From NCBI RefSeq assembly GCF_014652555.1, contig NZ_BMZA01000005.1, forward strand, positions 1-53,311: a stretch of 53,311 bases of DNA. The letters are read 5' to 3'. The position numbers and the translations under genes are program-made. The DNA comes from Novosphingobium colocasiae (GTDB lineage: Bacteria; Pseudomonadota; Alphaproteobacteria; Sphingomonadales; Sphingomonadaceae). Of this stretch, positions 7,822 through 15,953 are shown one piece after another (position 1 is the first letter of the stretch; every line of letters starts with the position of its first letter). Under the pieces are notes generated by a model. The model made no database searches. It was not told where the DNA came from and saw only the letters and a program-made list of their open reading frames with translations.

Positions 7822-8841
7822 ATGACCGCCAGTTCGAAGACCGCCGCGATGATGGCGCGGGGATGTGCATTTCTGGGCAGCGAACACGCGATCCTGTGCG
7901 GCGCGATGAGCTGGGTTTCCGAGCGTAATCTGGTGGCCGCGATCAGCAACGCCGGCGGATTCGGGGTGATCGCCTGCGGGGCGATGACGCCGGAACTGCT
8001 CGATGCCGAGATCGCCGCCACCAAGGAACTGACCGCCAAGCCGTTCGGCGTCAACCTCATCACCATGCACCCGCAACTGTTCGATCTGATCGCGGTCTGC
8101 GAAAAGCACGCCGTCGGCCATGTCGTGCTGGCCGGCGGTATCCCGCCCAAGGGCAGTGTCGAGGCGATCAAGGCATTCGGTGCCAAGGTCATCGTTTTCG
8201 CGCCCACCCTGGCGCTGGCGAAGAAGCTGTTGCGGTCGGGTGCCGATGCGCTGGTGATCGAGGGATCGGAAGCGGGCGGCCATATCGGCCCGGTATCGAC
8301 TTCGGTGCTGGCGCAGGAATTCCTCCCGGCGCTGGCGGCGGACCATCTGGTGTTCGTGGCGGGCGGCATCGGCCGGGGCGAGATGATCGCCAGCTACCTG
8401 GAAATGGGTGCCGCCGGGGTGCAACTGGGCACGCGGTTCGCCTGCGCCAGCGAATCCATCGCTCATCCCGATTTCAAGAAAGCGTTCTTCCGCGCCAATG
8501 CGCGCGACGCGGTGGCCTCGGTGCAGGTCGATCCACGCCTGCCGGTGATCCCGGTGCGGGCGCTGCGCAACAAGGGTACCGAGGAATTCACCGCCAAGCA
8601 GGTGGAAGTGGCCCGGCTGCTCGATGCCGGGACGGTGGACATGGGCGAAGCGCAATTGCAGATCGAACACTTCTGGGCGGGCGCGCTGCGCCGCGCGGTG
8701 ATCGACGGTGATGTCGAAAGCGGGTCGATCATGGCCGGGCAGTCGGTCGGCATGGTCACCCGCGAAGAGCCGGTGGCGGACATCATCGCCGCGCTGCTCG
8801 GCGAATGCGAACAGGCACTTACCAGCCGCGCGGCGGCCTGA
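7822..8841 (+). CDS. nitronate monooxygenase (NPD/FabK-like flavoprotein)
   Basis: A TIM-barrel FMN enzyme of about 339 residues. ISNAGGFGVIACG near the N-terminus, IEGSEAGGHIGPVST (flavin-phosphate and catalytic-His loop), FVAGGIGRGE and GAAGVQLGTRFACASES are the 2-nitropropane dioxygenase/nitronate monooxygenase signatures, in order. The family oxidises alkyl nitronates such as propionate-3-nitronate; some relatives are enoyl-ACP reductases (FabK), so the substrate is not certain. The ATG at 7822 follows GGGAG; an ATG further upstream at 7756 is less likely. It begins a rightward series with a VOC protein, an aldo/keto reductase and a dienelactone hydrolase-like protein. Confidence 0.88.
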   Translation: MTASSKTAAMMARGCAFLGSEHAILCGAMSWVSERNLVAAISNAGGFGVIACGAMTPELLDAEIAATKELTAKPFGVNLITMHPQLFDLIAVCEKHAVGHVVLAGGIPPKGSVEAIKAFGAKVIVFAPTLALAKKLLRSGADALVIEGSEAGGHIGPVSTSVLAQEFLPALAADHLVFVAGGIGRGEMIASYLEMGAAGVQLGTRFACASESIAHPDFKKAFFRANARDAVASVQVDPRLPVIPVRALRNKGTEEFTAKQVEVARLLDAGTVDMGEAQLQIEHFWAGALRRAVIDGDVESGSIMAGQSVGMVTREEPVADIIAALLGECEQALTSRAAA

Positions 8842-8922
8842 TACACCTCCCGCTGCGCGCACGGGCAGGCTCCCGGCGCGCGGCCCGTGGAACGGCGAGC
8901 GCGGGGTGAGAGAGGAACGGCC

Positions 8923-9324
8923 ATGCGCATCAACGGCATCGACCATGTCAATCTGCTGACCGACGATCTCGACGCTTCGGCTGCGTTCTACGAACTGGTG
9001 CTGGGGCTGGCGCGCAGCGATATACCGATTGACCTCGGTGGCTTGCGCGGCGTGTGGTTGCGCGATGGCGACGGGCAGGCGGTGATCCACCTGATCGACC
9101 GGCTGTCCATGCCGGAAAGTTACGCGGGCCACAATCCGGGCGCTTCCACCAACGGTTTCCACCACGTCGCGTTCAGTTGCACCGGGTTCGACGATTGCCG
9201 CGCCCGGCTGGAAGAACTGGGCATAGATTATCGGCCGAGGCATTTCGCGGGCATGACGCTGCGCCAGATCGTGGTTCAGGGGCCGGATGCGGTGAACATC
9301 GAATTGAACTTCGTCGCGGCGTGA
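8923..9324 (+). CDS. VOC-superfamily (glyoxalase/dioxygenase-like) protein
   Basis: About 133 residues, one vicinal-oxygen-chelate domain made of two beta-alpha-beta-beta-beta modules. The first opens with INGIDHVNLLTDDLDASAAF and the second with FHHVAFSCTGFDDCRARLEE. The two His residues that open the modules and the Glu in the last strand (NIELNFVA) fit a possible 2-His/1-Glu metal site. VOC proteins include glyoxalase I, extradiol dioxygenases, epimerases and resistance proteins, so the reaction is unknown. The ATG at 8923 follows GAGAGAGGAA. It lies 81 bp after the nitronate monooxygenase and may be co-transcribed with it. Confidence 0.82.
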   Translation: MRINGIDHVNLLTDDLDASAAFYELVLGLARSDIPIDLGGLRGVWLRDGDGQAVIHLIDRLSMPESYAGHNPGASTNGFHHVAFSCTGFDDCRARLEELGIDYRPRHFAGMTLRQIVVQGPDAVNIELNFVAA

Positions 9325-9412
9325 TGCGTCGCGTCGCGCGGGGGTTGCCGGACCTGACCTTTTCCCCTTAGCGTGCCCCGGTTCCTGTCTGCCAAGGGTT
9401 GAGGCTTCTTCC

Positions 9413-10414
9413 ATGATCGTACCCCATACCCCCCGCCGTCTGGGACCCCGTCTCGTCAACCCGGTCGGGCTCGGTTGCATGAACGTGTGCTGGGCCTATG
9501 GTGATGCGATCGATCGCGATGCGGCGGTGGCGCTGTTTCGTGGCGCGCTCGATGCTGGTTACGATCACTTCGATACCGCCAATATCTATGGCCAAGGTCG
9601 TAGCGAGGAAATCTTGCGCGATGCAGTGATGGACCGGCGCGGCGAGTTCTATCTGGCCACCAAGACGGGAATCGTCGCGACTGGCCCCGACCGGGCCATC
9701 GATTGCCGGCCAGAAGCCATCACCGCATCGATCGACAAAAGCCTGGTGCGGCTGGGAACCGATTTCGTCGATCTCGTCTATATGCACCGGTTCGATCCGA
9801 CAGTGCCGATCGCCGATAGCGTGGGCGCGATGGCGCGGCTGGTCGAAGCAGGCAAGATCGGCGGCTACGGCGTTTCGGAATGGTCTGCCGCGCATATCCG
9901 CGAGGCGCATGCGGTGTTCCCGATGACGGCGGTACAGCACGAATATTCGCTGTGGACCCGCAACGTCGAACTGGGCGTGCTGCAGACCACGGCCGAGCTG
10001 GGGATCGCGATGGTGGCCTTTTCGCCGGTCGGGCGCGGGGCGCTATGCGCGACGCTGGGCGATGCCTCGGGTCTGATGGACAAGGACCTGCGCCGCACGA
10101 TGCCGCGCTTTACCGCCGATCACTGGCCGCATAACCGCGCGCTGATCGAACGGTTCGAGGCACTGGCGCTGAGCGCGGGGGTCACGGCGGCGCAACTGGC
10201 GCTGATGTGGGCGATGGCGCAGGGTGAGCACGTTCACGTCATCCCCGGCACCACCTCGCCCGCGCACATGGCGGAAAATCTGGGGGCCAGCGCGATCGAT
10301 GTGCCGGCCGATGTGATCGCGGCGGCGGGGGAACTCATCAATCACGCCAGCGTTTCGGGACCGCGCTATAACGCCGCGACCCAGGCGGCCATCGACACCG
10401 AGGAATTCGCCTGA
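9413..10414 (+). CDS. aldo/keto reductase family oxidoreductase
   Basis: A 333-residue NAD(P)H-dependent (alpha/beta)8 barrel. The catalytic tetrad is complete: D54 and Y59 in FDTANIYGQGRSEE, K84 in LATKTG, H125 in VYMHRFDP. It resembles the YajO/Tas-like, voltage-channel-beta-type branch of aldo/keto reductases, which reduce aldehydes and ketones; the specific substrate is unknown. The ATG at 9413 follows GAGG by 9 nt. The next gene begins 22 bp downstream, so it is probably co-transcribed with the dienelactone hydrolase-like gene. Confidence 0.92.
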   Translation: MIVPHTPRRLGPRLVNPVGLGCMNVCWAYGDAIDRDAAVALFRGALDAGYDHFDTANIYGQGRSEEILRDAVMDRRGEFYLATKTGIVATGPDRAIDCRPEAITASIDKSLVRLGTDFVDLVYMHRFDPTVPIADSVGAMARLVEAGKIGGYGVSEWSAAHIREAHAVFPMTAVQHEYSLWTRNVELGVLQTTAELGIAMVAFSPVGRGALCATLGDASGLMDKDLRRTMPRFTADHWPHNRALIERFEALALSAGVTAAQLALMWAMAQGEHVHVIPGTTSPAHMAENLGASAIDVPADVIAAAGELINHASVSGPRYNAATQAAIDTEEFA

Positions 10415-10436
10415 CCTCGGCCAGGGAGCGACCGGC

Positions 10437-11309
10437 ATGTGTGACGATCTGACCCCGCAGCATATCGATACGCTGCTGGCCCGGCGCGGGCTGACGCGGC
10501 GCAGTTTTGCGGCGCTGGGCACGGCCGGCATGCTGGCCGGATGTGGCAGCATGCGCGCGGCGGCCGGTGATGCGGCGTTGGCGGAACGATCGGTTTCGAT
10601 CTCCACTGCGGATGGGGTGTGCGACGGGTTTCTGGTCCATCCGGCCGAAGGCGCGCATCCCGGTGTGCTGATGTGGCCCGACATCGCCGGTCTGCGCGAA
10701 GTCAAGCGGATCATGGCGCGGGCGCTGGCGGCGCAGGGCTATGCCGTGCTGGTCATCAACCCCTATTATCGCTCCGCCCCGGCCCCGGTTTTCAATTCGA
10801 TCAGCGAAGTGTTCGCCGCTGGCGGGATGGACAAGGTCAAGCCGATGCGCGCGCTTTTGACGCCTGCTGCGATCACCCGCGACGCGGCGGCATTCACGGC
10901 TTTTCTGGATGGCAACGCGGCGGTCGATCGCAAGCGCAAGCTGGGCACTTACGGGTTCTGCATGGGCGGGCCGTTCACCGTGCGCACCGCTGCCGCCGCG
11001 CCGGAGCGGGTGGGGGCGGCCGCTTCGTTCCACGGCGGCGGATTGGTCGGGGCGGAACCGGACAGCCCGGTTCGCCTGCTGGAACGGACCAAAGCGTCAT
11101 ACCTGTTCGCCATCGCCAGGGACGACGATGCCAAGCAGCCGGCCGACAAGGACGCGCTGCGCACCGCCGCCGACGCCGCGCATCGCCCGGCCGAGATCGA
11201 GGTCTATCCCGCCGATCACGGCTGGTGCGTGGCCGATGCGCCGGCCTGGGACCCTGTCGCTGCCGACAAGGCGTTCGAGCGCATGCTGGCGCTGTTCGCG
11301 AACCTCTGA
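10437..11309 (+). CDS. dienelactone hydrolase-family protein, exported
   Basis: A 290-residue alpha/beta hydrolase. The nucleophile is Cys175 in YGFCMGGP, as in true dienelactone hydrolases, and the catalytic His is H261 in YPADHGWC; an Asp near residue 220 is likely the third member. The first 45 residues contain LTRRSFAALGTAGMLAGC, a twin-arginine-like signal that ends in a lipobox. It is therefore probably exported folded and lipid-anchored, unlike the cytoplasmic chlorocatechol-pathway enzyme. No chlorocatechol genes accompany it, so the natural ester or lactone is unknown. The ATG at 10437 follows GGGAG. It sits 22 bp after the aldo/keto reductase. Confidence 0.88.
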   Translation: MCDDLTPQHIDTLLARRGLTRRSFAALGTAGMLAGCGSMRAAAGDAALAERSVSISTADGVCDGFLVHPAEGAHPGVLMWPDIAGLREVKRIMARALAAQGYAVLVINPYYRSAPAPVFNSISEVFAAGGMDKVKPMRALLTPAAITRDAAAFTAFLDGNAAVDRKRKLGTYGFCMGGPFTVRTAAAAPERVGAAASFHGGGLVGAEPDSPVRLLERTKASYLFAIARDDDAKQPADKDALRTAADAAHRPAEIEVYPADHGWCVADAPAWDPVAADKAFERMLALFANL

Positions 11310-11386
11310 CCGGATTTTCTTGCTGCCTGCCGAGGCGGCGCTAGGATCGTGGCGATCTCGCATCGCGCGGGGCTCGGAGGGCTTTC

Positions 11387-12385
11387 ATGTTCCAGTTCCT
11401 GTTTGCGCTGGTTTTCTTGGTTGTCGTGTTCCTGATGATGGGTGTGCGCGTGGTCCGGCAGGGCTATGTCTACACCATCGAGCGCCTCGGCCGGTTCACG
11501 CTCGCCGCCCAGCCGGGCCTGCACATCATCATCCCGTTCGTCGATCGCGTCGGCCAGAAGGTCAACATGATGGAACAGGTGCTGGATATTCCGGGGCAGG
11601 AGATCATCACCAAGGACAACGCCATGGTCGGCGTCGATGCGGTGGTGTTCTTTCAGGTGCTGGACGCCGGGCGCGCCGCTTACGAGGTGCACAACCTCTA
11701 TGCCGCGATCATGGCGCTGACCACGACCAACCTGCGCACGGTGATGGGTTCGATGGACCTCGACGAGACGCTGTCCAAGCGCGACGAGATCAACGCCCGG
11801 CTGCTGTCGGTGGTCGATCACGCCACGTCGCCGTGGGGGGTGAAGATTACCCGCGTCGAGATCAAGGACATCCGGCCGCCGCTGGACATTTCCAACGCCA
11901 TGGCCCGCCAGATGAAGGCCGAGCGCGAGAAGCGCGCGGAAATACTTGAGGCGGAGGGCAAGCGCGCTTCGGAAATCCTCAAGGCCGAAGGCCAGAAGCA
12001 GGGCCAGATCCTGGCGGCGGAGGGCCGCCGCGAAGCCGCCTTCCGCGATGCCGAGGCGCGCGAGCGCGAGGCCGAGGCGGAAGCCCGCGCGACTCAGATG
12101 GTGTCGGACGCCATCGCCAGTTCGGGGGTGCAGGCGATCAACTACTTCGTGGCGCAGAAGTACACCGAGGCCGTGGGCAAGTTCGCGACGTCGCCCAATG
12201 CCAAGACCATCCTGTTCCCGGTGGAGGCGACGCAGTTGATCGGCTCGCTGGGCGGGATCGGCGAACTGGTGAAGGAAATCGGCAGTGGCGGCGGCGGGAC
12301 CACTCCGCCCGCGCCGGTCGCGCCGCGCCGTTCTTCCGTGCCGCCGGTGACGCCCAATCCGCCCTATCCCCCTTCGGGCCAGTAA
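11387..12385 (+). CDS. SPFH/Band 7 (stomatin-like, QmcA-type) membrane protein
   Basis: A 332-residue stomatin homologue. It has one N-terminal membrane segment (residues 1-20, very hydrophobic) and then the Band 7 domain with ERLGRFTLAAQPGLHIIIPFVDRV. A long charged coiled-coil follows, rich in AEREKRAEILEAEGKRASE-type repeats, then a Pro-rich tail. Stomatin-type SPFH proteins form large ring assemblies in the membrane and occur with NfeD partners, which is the case here: an NfeD gene follows 15 bp downstream. A GGAGGG precedes the ATG. The role is probably membrane microdomain organisation or protease regulation, inferred from the family. Confidence 0.93.
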   Translation: MFQFLFALVFLVVVFLMMGVRVVRQGYVYTIERLGRFTLAAQPGLHIIIPFVDRVGQKVNMMEQVLDIPGQEIITKDNAMVGVDAVVFFQVLDAGRAAYEVHNLYAAIMALTTTNLRTVMGSMDLDETLSKRDEINARLLSVVDHATSPWGVKITRVEIKDIRPPLDISNAMARQMKAEREKRAEILEAEGKRASEILKAEGQKQGQILAAEGRREAAFRDAEAREREAEAEARATQMVSDAIASSGVQAINYFVAQKYTEAVGKFATSPNAKTILFPVEATQLIGSLGGIGELVKEIGSGGGGTTPPAPVAPRRSSVPPVTPNPPYPPSGQ

Positions 12386-12400
12386 GCCGGGAGGCCGACG

Positions 12401-12847
12401 ATGGACGCAGTCAACGCGCTCGAACCCCATTACGCCTGGCTTGCGCTCGGGCTGGTGCTGGCGGTGGGGGAAATGGCGATCCCCGGCGTCTTCCTGATCT
12501 GGATGGCGGGGGCGGCGCTGGTGACCGGGCTGGTCGCCTGGGTAGTCCCGATCGGTCTGCCGGTGCAGATCGTGCTGTTCGCGCTGCTGTCGATCCTCGC
12601 CGTGTTCGGCGGGCGGCGCTATCTGGCCAGCCACCCGGTGGTGTCCGCCGATCCCAACATGAACCTGCGCGGAGAGCGGGTGATCGGCGAGACGGTGATG
12701 GTGACGCAGGCGATCGAAGGCGGGCAGGGGCGGGTCCGGCTGGGCGATGGCGAGTGGCTGGCCCGGGGCGCGGATTGCCCGGTCGGCACGCGGCTCAAGG
12801 TGGTGGGCCACGACGGCACGGTGCTGATGGTCGCCCCGCCGGCGTGA
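12401..12847 (+). CDS. NfeD-family membrane protein
   Basis: About 148 residues. Three to four hydrophobic segments fill residues 10-75 (including LALGLVLAVGEMAIPGVFLIW). A C-terminal OB-fold-like beta domain of about 60 residues follows (LRGERVIGETVMVTQAIEGG, then GDGEWLARG). This is the short NfeD form without the ClpP-like protease domain, and such genes nearly always follow a stomatin/SPFH gene, as here. A GGGAGG lies upstream of ATG 12401. The two proteins probably form one membrane complex. Confidence 0.9.
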   Translation: MDAVNALEPHYAWLALGLVLAVGEMAIPGVFLIWMAGAALVTGLVAWVVPIGLPVQIVLFALLSILAVFGGRRYLASHPVVSADPNMNLRGERVIGETVMVTQAIEGGQGRVRLGDGEWLARGADCPVGTRLKVVGHDGTVLMVAPPA

Positions 12848-12915
12848 CGTGACCGGCGCATATGGAACTGGCCGCAGCGCCACCCCATATGGCGGGCATA
12901 AGGAGACCTCCCGCG

Positions 12916-13317
12916 ATGACCGACAAGATCCATCTGACCGATGCCGAGTGGCGCGAGAAGCTGAGCCCGGAACAGTATCAGGTCCTGCGCCAGGCCGGCA
13001 CCGAGCGCGCCTTTACCGGCAAGTACGAGAGCAACAAGCAGGAAGGCACATACCTGTGCGCCGGTTGCGGCGCGCCGCTGTTCTCTTCGGACACGAAGTA
13101 CAATTCCGGTTCCGGCTGGCCGAGCTATACTGCCCCGGTCGATGGCGGCGCGGTGGACGAGCATCGCGATACCTCGCACGGCATGGTCCGGGTCGAGGTG
13201 ACCTGCGCAAAGTGCGACGGGCACCTGGGCCACGTGTTTCCCGATGGGCCCGGCCCCGATGGCCTGCGCTACTGCATCAACAGCGCCAGCCTGGACTTCA
13301 AGCCTGAACAGGGCTGA
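12916..13317 (+). CDS. msrB: peptide-methionine (R)-S-oxide reductase
   Basis: MsrB reduces the R epimer of methionine sulfoxide in proteins. The 133-residue protein has the zinc site C48xxC51/C97xxC100, the [10 protein letters not shown] substrate loop, and the catalytic Cys120 in [11 protein letters not shown] (Cys, not selenocysteine). The chosen ATG 12916 follows AGGAG by 10 nt; an upstream ATG at 12862 lacks a good ribosome-binding site. It follows NfeD by 68 bp on the same strand. No msrA is seen in the window. Confidence 0.95.
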   Translation: MTDKIHLTDAEWREKLSPEQYQVLRQAGTERAFTGKYESNKQEGTYLCAGCGAPLFSSDTKYNSGSGWPSYTAPVDGGAVDEHRDTSHGMVRVEVTCAKCDGHLGHVFPDGPGPDGLRYCINSASLDFKPEQG

Positions 13318-13439
13318 TCGGGTCCACCGTTTTCGACAGGCTTGTTAAGCCCGGGTTACAAAAGCCGATGCCAGGGTGTAGGGGACGGCGGGACTGTCTG
13401 TTCCGGCATGTTTGCCGATGAAGGGGTTGGCACCAGACA

Positions 13440-15641
13440 ATGGCGAGTAATTCCGGGCGTCGGCGTCCGCCGGAGAGTCCTTCGCCCGAAACGGGGCGCA
13501 AGCCGCTCTGGCGCAGGGTTCTGCGCGGGCTGACGATCTGGGGCTTTGCGTTCGCGCTTCTGGGCGCGATCTTCCTGGGTTCGGCGGTGTTCTTCACGAT
13601 GCGCCAGTTGCCCGATTACGGCTCGCTCAAGAGCAGCCAGAACGGCCAGATGATCGTGGTGCGCGCGCGCGACGGCACTGAACTGGTCTCGCTGGGCCCG
13701 AGCTACGGCAAGTGGCTCGATTACGGCCAGATCCCGACGGTGATGAAAGACGCGATGGTCTCGGTCGAGGACCGGCGGTTCCGCAGCCATATCGGCATCG
13801 ATCCGGTGGGGCTGGCCCGCGCGATCATGGTGCGGGCGGAAAGCGGGCGCTTCAAGGAAGGCGCATCGACCATCACGCAGCAGTTGGCGCGCAACATCTT
13901 CCTCAACAACGCCAAGACCTTCGGCCGCAAAGGCCGCGAGATGATTCTGGCGCTGGCGCTGGAGCGCAAGTTCACCAAGGACCAGATCCTTGAACTGTAC
14001 CTCAACAAGGTCTATTTCGGTGGCGGGGCCTATGGAATCGATGCCGCCAGCCGCAAGTTCTTCGGCCATCCGGCGACCACGCTCTCCACCGCCGAAGCGG
14101 CGATCATCGCCGGGCTGGTCAAGGCTCCGTCGAACTACGCGCCGACCGCCGATGTCGACGCGGCGATCGCGCGCGGCAAGGTGGTGCTGTCGGTGATGGT
14201 CGATAACGGCGTGATCTCGCCGGGCGAGGCGAGCCAGGTCGATCTGGCCGACGTCAGCATCGTCAAGGAGAAGGCGCAGAATTCGGTCCGCTACTTCACC
14301 GACTGGGCGCTGCCCCAGCTCGATCTGCTGCTGCCCGAAACGAACGAGCCGATCGAGGTGTGGACCACGCTGGACCCGTCGCTGCAAAAGGCGGCGACTG
14401 CGGCGGTGGACAATAACGTGCCGGCGGGAACGCAAGGCGCGCTGGTCAGCATGGACCGCGACGGGGCGGTGCTGGCGATGGTGGGCGGCACCGATTACGT
14501 CAATTCGAACTACAACCGCGCCACCAGCGCGGTGCGCCAGCCGGGATCGGCGTGGAAGCTGTTCGTCTATCTGGCGGCGCTGGAAGCGGGCTACACCCCC
14601 GATGACCGGGTGGTGGACGAGCCGGTGACGATCGACGGCTGGAGCCCGCAGAATTCCGGGCGCAGCTATGCCGGCGAAATCGATGTGCGCACCGCCTTCG
14701 CCTATTCCAAGAACACCGTTGCGGCACAGCTTGGCAACGAAGTGGGCTTCGGCACCGTGGCGTCGATGGCGCGGCGTTTCGGGATCACCACGCCGATCAA
14801 CACCAAGCCGGCGATGGTGCTGGGCACCTCGGAAGTGCGCGTGATCGACATGACCCGTGCGTTTGCCGCCGTGTCCGCCGGCGGCACCTCGGTCGAGCCA
14901 TACGGCATCGTCAAGGTGACGACGACTTCGGGCGAACTGCTCTATCAGCACAAGAGCGTGCAGGGCCAGGTGCTGGTGCCGCATTACGTTGCCGCCGGCA
15001 TCACCGACCTGCTGCAGTCGGCGGTGGCCACCGGCACCGGCCGCGCGGCGCAGATCGGCCGGCCGGTCGCCGGCAAGACCGGCACCACCAGCTCGAACAA
15101 GGACGGCTGGTTCCTCGGCTTCTCCAGCGGGGTGACCACCGGCGTATGGATGGGCCGCGACGATGCCCGTGCGGTGGGCGGCCTGTCCGGCGGCCACGCT
15201 CCGGCGCGCGCCTTTGCCGATTACATGAAGGTGGCGGTGGCGCGGCGGCCGGTGGAGGAGTTCGATACCAAGCTGCAACTGCCCGAGTGGCAACTGGAGC
15301 CCGATGACGAGCATCTTCAGGGCAATCCGGACGACTATTACTATACCGACGAGAACGGCAATCTGGTCCGCCCGCAGACTGGCGGGCCAGGCGGGGCAGA
15401 CCCGCGCTATGATGACGGCTCGGTGGGACCGGGTCCGGGGCCGGGCGCTCCCCCGCCGGAGGACGGCGCGCCACCCGCCGCTGCCGACGATTTCCTCGAT
15501 CGTGCCACCGGCCGCCGCGCGCCGGATCCCGGCCTGCGCCCCGGCCAGAGCGTGGTTGCCCCGCGCCCGGTCGGCGTGCGCACCCCGGTGCCGACCCTGA
15601 CCCCGGTGCCTACGGTCCCCGCCACACCGCGCGGGAACTGA
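13440..15641 (+). CDS. class A penicillin-binding protein (PBP1A-type)
   Basis: A bifunctional peptidoglycan glycosyltransferase/transpeptidase of 733 residues, anchored by one membrane segment (about residues 27-50). The GT51 domain carries EDRRFRSHIG (110-119) and ASTITQQLARN (142-152). The transpeptidase has the SxxK nucleophile S370-A-W-K, and KTG at 546-548. The C-terminus is a Pro/Gly-rich, probably disordered periplasmic tail. It resembles mrcA/ponA products but is shorter than E. coli PBP1A. AAGGGG precedes the ATG. The stop codon TGA overlaps the first base of a palindromic element (15641-15821). Confidence 0.94.
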   Translation: MASNSGRRRPPESPSPETGRKPLWRRVLRGLTIWGFAFALLGAIFLGSAVFFTMRQLPDYGSLKSSQNGQMIVVRARDGTELVSLGPSYGKWLDYGQIPTVMKDAMVSVEDRRFRSHIGIDPVGLARAIMVRAESGRFKEGASTITQQLARNIFLNNAKTFGRKGREMILALALERKFTKDQILELYLNKVYFGGGAYGIDAASRKFFGHPATTLSTAEAAIIAGLVKAPSNYAPTADVDAAIARGKVVLSVMVDNGVISPGEASQVDLADVSIVKEKAQNSVRYFTDWALPQLDLLLPETNEPIEVWTTLDPSLQKAATAAVDNNVPAGTQGALVSMDRDGAVLAMVGGTDYVNSNYNRATSAVRQPGSAWKLFVYLAALEAGYTPDDRVVDEPVTIDGWSPQNSGRSYAGEIDVRTAFAYSKNTVAAQLGNEVGFGTVASMARRFGITTPINTKPAMVLGTSEVRVIDMTRAFAAVSAGGTSVEPYGIVKVTTTSGELLYQHKSVQGQVLVPHYVAAGITDLLQSAVATGTGRAAQIGRPVAGKTGTTSSNKDGWFLGFSSGVTTGVWMGRDDARAVGGLSGGHAPARAFADYMKVAVARRPVEEFDTKLQLPEWQLEPDDEHLQGNPDDYYYTDENGNLVRPQTGGPGGADPRYDDGSVGPGPGPGAPPPEDGAPPAAADDFLDRATGRRAPDPGLRPGQSVVAPRPVGVRTPVPTLTPVPTVPATPRGN

Positions 15642-15821
15642 TACCAAGACTCGTTTATCCGAACTGATAGCCCTCTCCCCTTCAGGGGAGAGGGTTGGGA
15701 GAGGGGGATGGTGCCCCTTCACCCCCTCTCTACTCCGGCTAGGCGGACAAGCCGCCAAGCCTGCGTATCTCTCCCCTGAAGGGGAGAGAGCGACATGAGT
15801 CAAAGTTACTGAGCTTGGTAT
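15641..15821. repeat. composite palindromic element with ATACCAAG ends
   Basis: A 181-bp element bounded by ATACCAAG (15641-15648) and CTTGGTAT (15814-15821). About 30 bp inside each end lies a REP-like hairpin: CTCTCCCCTTCAGGGGAGAG plus a GGTTGGGAGAGGGGG tail at 15671-15707, and an opposed unit at 15768-15790. The two halves are thus roughly mirror images around a unique centre. It looks like a non-autonomous (MITE-like or BIME-like) element. Confidence 0.65.
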
Positions 15822-15895
15822 GAGGGCGCGCGCGCTCCTGAGCCTTGCCAGGCAACGTGGGTGATTTCATCGGATTTTACTCCAACCGCACGAAT

Positions 15896-15937
15896 AAAAA
15901 GCCCGCCGGACTGCGCGTCCGGCGGGCTTCTTGTTTG
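15896..15937 (-). terminator. intrinsic terminator, probably bidirectional
   Basis: A perfect 10-bp stem, GCCCGCCGGA (15901-15910) with TCCGGCGGGC (15918-15927), has a 7-nt loop. It is flanked by A5 on the left and TTCTTGTTTG on the right. Read leftward it ends the protease gene with TTTTTATTC; read rightward it could also stop transcription from the PBP gene. Confidence 0.85.
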
Positions 15938-15953
15938 AGCAGGTCCGGCGGGG

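Noticed and set aside
7642..9480. A 612-codon frame antisense to the nitronate monooxygenase and VOC genes
   Set aside because: Covers two well-supported genes on the other strand and has no protein-like motifs.
13356..15803. An 815-codon frame antisense to the PBP gene
   Set aside because: Arg/His/Ala-rich shadow of a GC-rich gene, extending through the repeat element; no family features.
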